Of a stretch of DNA of 64,000 nt, positions 57,861-64,000 are shown in pieces. The notes beneath the pieces are model-generated. The model ran no database searches. It worked only from the letters and a program-made list of their open reading frames with translations, and had not been told where the DNA came from. The stretch is from Amphiura filiformis (Eukaryota; Echinodermata; Ophiuroidea; Amphilepidida; Amphiuridae): positions 38,918,295 through 38,982,294 of the forward strand of contig NC_092640.1 in NCBI RefSeq assembly GCF_039555335.1, written 5' to 3'. Numbering within the stretch: position 1 is the first letter of the stretch; every line of letters starts with the position of its first letter. A program made the position numbers and the translations under genes.

Positions 57861-59302
57861 CATGAAATACAGATTGCGATTTTTTTCCACATCACATTTG
57901 ATTTCTATCGCCATCTATGGTTGCAGAGACTGTCTTTTGGAATTTACATGGAATGACGCAGGACTTTGTTTATTTACTACCATATTAATTTCGGCAATTA
58001 CGTTCATGTTAAAATGTTATAGTACACAAATATTGAGCTGGGTCATTCCATGCCAACTCAGACAGGGGTGTACAATATACCTCATGGATTTTTTTTCTTG
58101 GTTTAGGTACCGGTAGTGATAGACATCAATGAGAAACGGAAAATTTGAGCCTCCAACTCCGTTTCGTTTTTCCACAGCATCAATTAGAAATTTAACAGGT
58201 GGGGGGGTCATCATGAAAAGTGTGACATTGTGTATTCCTCCTAAACTCCACCCCTTAGAACATTAAAATTCTCTACTCTGTGGTTTTCAGGGTGTATTTC
58301 AAATTTCAAAATCAAATCCATATACCGTACCATATCTTGCTTCTAATCTGAAACAAAGTTACAGGACCCTCAAAAAATGAAAATGTGAAAAATTTCATAC
58401 ATGAACCATACTTTAAATATTTTTAGTGTCCAATTTTGGGGAATTGGTACCGGCAAAATTAAGTACTAGTATATTTCATATCAAACCATCCTGAGCTCAA
58501 TAAGCTATTCTGGGCTGACAATTTATTATAAAATTTCAGTTACATGTATAACTTGACCCCCCTGAAAATTACTGTCACCCATTGAGCACCAACTTTTACT
58601 TCAGGTATGTTTTAGATTGGTCCCAGATGAACTCTTATAGATTCCAGCTTGGTGCTAAAGCTCCTTGGTCGAACAACTTACAAGACCATACATATTACTA
58701 ATGTATAGGAGTTGCAGATTTGCAATTTAAATGACAAAGTCCATAAATCCATAAATTTATACCTTACATGTATTACAGATGTATTGTATGGTCTTGTTTA
58801 ACTAAGATGATGCGCCACAGCACAGCCCGTAGGGACAGGCACATCTGAGCGAGGGCGCTATTTATTTTACTTGATAATAAAGCCCTATGTAAATCTGTGC
58901 TATTTTGTGCCACTGAAAACACCATTTTTGGAGAAAATGATGAATAAAACCAAAATGAATCGTTTTCAGATGCTCTACATATATGTAGTTTGCATTGACA
59001 ACAGATTCAATGCTAGCCTTTAGAAATCAGAATGCAACATTGACTTCACTTTTGAATATTTTTTTCTGTGAGATATGCCTTGGTGAAAATCACCGTTTTG
59101 GTCAAAAAAGGGGTCAGAAAGGGGCATTTTGGGGAAAAAAATTCTATTTTGACCCAAACTTCATCTTCTGACAAAAGGGAAACATGGTTTGACAAAACCT
59201 TTCATCCTTTTCACATAACAATTGCAGTTTACTTATTTGCTGGGAGAAAGCACTTTTTTGTTAGCGCTTGGCCTGGGAAAAATCATTGTTTTTGCATGTT
59301 AA

Positions 59303-59687
59303 GGCAAAATAAAAAATAAACATGTTTCACGTCCCCTCCGCTTCCTTTTTTTGAGGTTTCCTCAAATATATTTTTATTTTTTGAAATTCAGTTATAACTT
59401 TTCAAAAAATATGTCTTGGAAGTTGGAATGCTTTCTATAGCCTTGTTAAGGTACAAGAAACATTTTAGGAAGGTTTTGTGATCATTGGAGGGGTGTAACT
59501 CTCAGAACAACAAATAAAAAAGGGCCTCCTTCTTTTTCCACGAATTATTGTATACGCTAACTCAGCTCTAACTTCTAAGTATAGGTATTTACACCAATTT
59601 TGCGATAAAAATAGAAAATAAAAAGCCCCTCCTCCTCCTTTTTTTTCGAAAACCGGACGTGAAACATGTTTTATTTTTTACTTAGCC
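59303..59687. mobile_element. Harbinger-like MITE, copy 1 (TAA target)
   Basis: GGCAAAATAAAAAATAAACA to ...TTTTTTACTTAGCC with TAA at 59300-59302 and 59688-59690. Close relative of 60849-61230. Confidence 0.85.
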
Positions 59688-60223
59688 TAATAGAATTAAT
59701 TTGAAATTTTTATGCCTGTCCCCCTAGCACAGGCGCAGACGCAGTTACATCATGGCAGCCGGCAGTACGAGGCGCAACCAATGAACAATGTGCAGTGCAT
59801 ATTGTTTTCACCGGGATTTGATTATTTTCACCAGCAGCATGACGTATATGTAGCTCCGCCCTTGCCTTGTTTGGCTTATAGCCTTCCAATGCACGCATGC
59901 ATCAACATGAACCCAGGGCTGTCAACTTTTTGGAATTGCTTGGCGTGAGACTGAGGCGTACCCGGATTTGCGGACTCCAATGTTCATTTTGTACCATGAT
60001 TATTTGAGCCACACGGCGCCGAGAATGTGAAAAGCGGGGGGTAGGAGCAACAAATTAATAATTATTCATGACGATCGTGAGATTTTACTCATTTTCCTTT
60101 TTTTTTGCGTGAGATTTACTACCTAGGGCTAGGCGTGAGTTTATACTACCTTGGCGTGAGACCGTGAGAAAATGACCCAATGCGTGAGACTCACGGCCAA
60201 TGCGTGAGAGTTGACAGCTCTGA

Positions 60224-60620
60224 CAGGGCCGTCGCTAGAGGGGGGGTATGGGGGTGTGACACCCCCCCATACACAATTTTGTCGGCAAAATGTGACTGTG
60301 GCAAAACCATGTTACTGTCGGCAAATCTAGTCAAAGGTATGTGTGATTGTCGGCAAATTGTGAGAGCCATATAACAGATTAATGTGTAAGGAAAATTGTG
60401 TGGTAACGTAATAGACATACTGTGAATGGTATTAGTAGTTACTAGTAAAAATTTTTATGAAAAATTTTGTGTCTCCTAGCCCTCCCCAGCCCCCCCCACT
60501 TTTTAGATTTCTCAGCGCCGTCCTGGCTAAAAAAAATTTGGGTCAACAAATTACAAAAAGTTTCCGTCGGCAAACCATACTGTACACCCCCCGAATCATA
60601 TTGGTCTAGCGACGCCCCTG
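60224..60620. mobile_element. hAT-type MITE with CAGGGNCGTCGCTAG ends
   Basis: CAGGGCCGTCGCTAG at left, CTAGCGACGCCCCTG at right. GTCGGCAAA blocks are repeated inside. Only 4 bp (CTGA) are shared by the flanks. Confidence 0.75.
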
Positions 60621-60640
60621 CTGACGAACCCAGCCAGCGC

Positions 60641-61273
60641 CAGGGTTGCCAAACCCGCGATTTGGTAGCCCAATTGGGCAACTTTTGAAGATTTTCCCAG
60701 CGACTTTTGACAATTTCCTGTCCCATAGAAACCAATTGCCAAAGAAAAAATTTGGGCGACTTTTCAACATTGGCTCCCGCGACTTCTGATCATTTCCTGC
60801 CTCATAGAAACCAATGGTAAAGAAAAAAATTGGGCGACTTTTTGATTAGGCCAAATAAAAAAATAAACATGTTTCACGTCCCCTCCCGCTTCCTTTTTTG
60901 AGGTTTCCTAAAATATATTTTTATTTTTTGAAATTCAGCTATAACTTTTCAAAAAAATATGTCTAGGAAGTTGGGATGCTTTCTATAGCCTTGTTAAGAT
61001 ACAAGAAACATTTTAGGAAGGTTTTGTGATCATTAGAGGGGGTGTAACTCCCAGATCAAAAAATAAAAAAGGGCCTCCTCCTTTTTCTAGCCATTATTGT
61101 ATACGCTAAAACAGCTCTAAGTATAGGTATTTACACCAATTTTGCGATAAAAAATAGAAAATAAAAAGCCCCTCTTCCTCCTTTTTTTCGAAAACCCGGA
61201 CGTGAAACATGTTTTATTTTTTACTTGGCCTTATTTGACCCGCGATTCGGGCTGAAATCTTTTGGCAACCCTG
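60641..61273. mobile_element. hAT-type MITE with TSD GCCAGCGC
   Basis: CAGGGTTGCCAAA / TTTGGCAACCCTG ends and perfect GCCAGCGC repeats at 60633-60640 and 61274-61281. It carries a nested Harbinger-like copy. A relative with the same ends is at 57198-57422. Confidence 0.92.
60849..61230. mobile_element. Harbinger-like MITE, copy 2, nested in a hAT MITE (TTA target)
   Basis: GGCCAAATAAAAAAATAAAC to TTTACTTGGCC with TTA at 60846-60848 and 61231-61233. Confidence 0.9.
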
Positions 61274-61414
61274 GCCAGCGCCTAGTCCGAATAATCAGAC
61301 CCAGAACAAAATATTAATTTCTGACATGATCGTGTACTGGGTCTGAACTGTTTCCATATGAAATCTTGATGGCAAATTGGACAATAGAAGCACATGCAGC
61401 TTTTTAATCCCTAT

Positions 61415-61672
61415 TCAGGTTACGTGAATCACGCTATTGTGGACCATCCTTCTGATACTTGAGTGTTTGGACAAGCGGAACGGTTTTTTGTCTACCTCTC
61501 TGTTTGTAAACAAACCAGGAGGTCGAAATCGTCCTCCTCGCCGAATACGAAAGTCAGCGTAATAGTACGGCACTGGCCAGCGCCAGGGGCCATGAACTGA
61601 TTGACCATGAACATCAACATGAAAATGGAATTTAGTACCCGTGATTGTTTCCATTTTTCTCAAGTCTATCAA
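61415..61672 (-). other. Unassigned open frame, 85 codons
   Basis: Reads KFHFHVDVHGQSVHGPWRWP, VPYYYADFRIRRGGRFRPPG then LFTNREVDKKPFRLSKH with TGA at the end. Composition (Trp, Pro, Tyr, Arg) is less random than neighbouring frames. An AG just upstream could be an acceptor. I do not recognise the family; it may be an exon or an old element fragment. Confidence 0.2.
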
Positions 61673-62335
61673 GCAACAGTTGCAACCTTACTCTCTTAAA
61701 TTTAAAAGAAAACCAATGTGTACAGAGTGATACAGCTAAATAATGTCAATCCCAACACCTACTATGTTTAATTTTGAGTTTAAAACCTGCAATTATTGTT
61801 AGTACATACCTTACGATTTTACGTGTGAGCTGCTGTCTGAAGTAAAAATAATTAGTATCTTCTTACAAATCATGAACGCTAATTGCATCCACGTCTTTGG
61901 TTTTATTAACGGCATGAACGTTCTGTATGCGGGCGATCAAAGTTAGAACGAGACTACACCACATTTCGCCATATAGTCTCCACATGGAATAAGTATATAG
62001 AGCACGTAGTGCGATGGAATTGAAACTCCGTTCGTCGACGTGAGGCCAGGCGATCGTCACGCTTGCAGCATGTGGACGTAGATGGCAGCAGCATTTTTCT
62101 TTAATTAGCATATTCGTGACGTCATGTTAAAGTAAGTCTCCACAGCACTACGCATATTTTTTACGTAGCTTTTAGTACTATCGTGGTGGCAGCAGCATTT
62201 TTCTTTACTTTTCCAAAATGGCCCCGCCCGGGAGACGCCATTGGACGCCATGTTAGTGCAGGGTAATACACAGGGAAAGCCGACGCTGTCGCCACCTTTT
62301 TGTATTGCGCTAGCATATGAGTTGCAACGGCCTGG

Positions 62336-62682
62336 TCTCCACAGCAGCCAGTTTGGTTCCGCTCCCTCCACACAAACAGTCTGCCAATAGTCACGAACTG
62401 GTCCTTTTTGATTCGCTAACGGTTTTCTGCCGACGTCATCCAGTTTGACGTCAAACAAAGCTTTCAATTGGTCGATCGGCTAGACGGCTACTTTATTATT
62501 CATGAGCAAGTTTGACCCGCCATCTCGCCAGCTGCTCGCCAGCTGACTGAGGTCAATCAAGTTCCCGTATGTACAGCTCTACGGCGAGATTTGTGTAGCC
62601 AATCAGAAACGGCGTTATAAGTGGCCATTGGCAGACTGTTTGTGTGGAGGGAGCGTAACCAAACTGGCTGCGGAGGAGACTA
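62336..62682. mobile_element. TIR element (~347 bp) with ~52-bp ends
   Basis: TCTCCACAGCAGCCAGTTTG ... CAGTCTGCCAAT inverted at 62628-62682. Confidence 0.82.
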
Positions 62683-63026
62683 TTCGCCATAATGCATTCT
62701 AGAAACGCTTGCTGTTAGAATAAGAAACATTTTAATGCTAATTTATTGCACATTCTAGGGAAGCGTGGTTCCCTTTTAAAATAACCGAGTGAGAGGGTTT
62801 TCAAGAAAATATTTTTCCTGTCAAAACTGAAGCATCCTCTGTATAAAAGAAAATATGAATATTAACCGCACATCATATATAACGATTCGTGATACCCAAT
62901 TGTGGCACATTTGATGTCGTTCATGAGGCAGAGAATTTTATTTCAATTATATACACACCAAAATATTTCTTTAATTGAGCGAGAATGGCGATAGAAAAAA
63001 CGTTGAAAATTCCATGTATAAATGAC

Positions 63027-63110
63027 ATTAGACCCAACAAATGATTACTGTTTCGTTTTTATGGTAATCTAATCTTTTATTTCCTGAAATAAAATTATGG
63101 GTCTAATGTG
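63027..63110. repeat. Small inverted repeat with CATTAGACCCA ends
   Basis: CATTAGACCCAACAA / TTATGGGTCTAATG, ~84 bp. Confidence 0.5.
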
Positions 63111-64000
63111 GGTTAATTGTATAATTGATGAAAACATCGACGTGTATAAAAGAAGCTACAAGAAAAATGGTAGGCCACGCCACATTGATAATCTATGCTT
63201 TTAGTATACGGCTATGGCAAGCCAAGGGGGCCAAAAGCGTGGAACAGCTACGCGTAGCTTCTTTCTCGTTACGAGCAGCTGTTTGACCAGTCAAAATAGT
63301 CAAATTTAATCACGTGGTTGGGTCGTTAGCTGCGCGTAGTATAGTTATAGGTATCCTCTTTCACAATTATTATCTTGTAATTAATTTACGGAATTAGCAT
63401 ATAGATAACGAACAGGTAAAGGAGGCCAAATCACAGCACGTGTCAAGAGAACATGTTGCTAATGCCTGGCTAAAATGACACAAAGCATATTTATTTAGTG
63501 TTTCCAAGTTTACACCGTGTTTAATAGCAAGTAACTTTATACTCGTGCTGTATTTAGCGGTGCAGGGGATATGAAGGTCAAACAACAACTACTATACTGA
63601 TGTAAAGCGCTGTGTAAAAAGATATTGCAGGAAAGCGATATCACATGCCACTGTGTAAATATGGAGAGAGTAAAATGGGTCATCATTTTTTTTTCGGAAC
63701 GGGGGGTCCTAAATTTACAAAAGTCGGCGTCACTATTTCGGCATCAAAATGTTATGACCCCCGACTCCCACCACCGATACACCTTACCCCCTACACAGGC
63801 TAAAATTGTATTGAAATCAGTCGTTTTGAATACAATAAACACACTATCTGTAGTCATCTTGTGACTCCCTACATTTTGTCATTATCAATTTATGACCCCC
63901 CCCCCTTATTTTTCTTTCCAAAAAGTATGACCCCCTATATTTGGGATCCCTTCCGAAGAAAATGATAGCCCCTAAATATAGAACAATCATCATTCTGTTC

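Larger units (their letters stand above)
57862..64000. other. Region upstream of the SR gene
   Basis: Contains the listed MITEs. The remaining sequence (57.9-59.3, 61.3-62.3, 62.7-64.0 kb) has no recognised exon. The last 300 bp has TATGACCCCC-type repeats of an unidentified element. Confidence 0.45.

Noticed and set aside
57841..58116. 91-codon plus-strand frame beginning ATGGCTGCC upstream of the SR gene
   Set aside because: Good start context but no homology or donor. The ATGGCTGCC coincides with a YY1-like promoter motif of the SR gene.

Overview
This window is nuclear DNA from an animal. It has split genes with GT-AG introns, very dense DNA-transposon and retroelement debris, tRNA-derived SINEs and large tandem arrays, and no prokaryotic gene organisation. 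An invertebrate deuterostome (echinoderm or hemichordate type) is my best guess, from the mix of MITE and SINE families and the strong similarity of two spliced genes to vertebrate orthologues. The species cannot be fixed from the sequence alone.

Two protein genes can be rebuilt exon by exon, both on the minus strand. The first is SAMM50, the beta-barrel core of the mitochondrial outer-membrane sorting and assembly machinery. It runs from about 31636 down to 11362 in twelve exons (the first uncertain). The phases are consistent across all junctions and total 1425 nt (475 codons with stop), close to the usual family length of about 469 residues. Exon 6 as written carries an in-frame TGA. A decayed duplicate of exon 7 lies in the following intron. 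The second gene is an SRSF7/9G8-type SR splicing factor, from 57731 down to 48832 in four exons. It encodes an RRM, a glycine-rich linker, a CCHC zinc knuckle and a short RS tail, 189 residues in all.

The rest is mostly mobile and repetitive DNA. 1-2700: small inverted-repeat elements. 2815-4345: a ~145-bp tandem array beside a hairpin. 4.4-8.7 kb: MITEs, one nested in another. 8.75-9.42 kb: the 3' end of a CR1/L2-like LINE with a TTA-repeat tail. 11.4-31.6 kb: SAMM50 with introns full of SINEs, pogo-like, Tc1/mariner-like, TTAA-type and Harbinger-like MITEs, a LINE fragment, and a Penelope-type GIY-YIG fragment between long inverted repeats. 33.57-42.79 kb: a 42-bp minisatellite of about 9 kb, invaded by a hAT-like element that was later co-duplicated and by a ~1.36-kb inverted-repeat element. 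42.8-48.7 kb: MITEs and unassigned AT-rich DNA. 48.8-57.7 kb: the SR gene, whose first intron is almost filled by a 3.2-kb hAT-like element (itself carrying a nested insertion) and a hAT MITE. 57.8-64 kb: MITEs, including another nested pair, and unassigned DNA.

The two genes are not functionally linked as far as can be seen. The standout non-genic features are the cluster of hairpins with covarying stems in the SAMM50 intron (21.4-22.0 kb), the co-amplified minisatellite, and several nested transposon insertions where an intact opposite arm or paralogous copy serves as the empty-site control.
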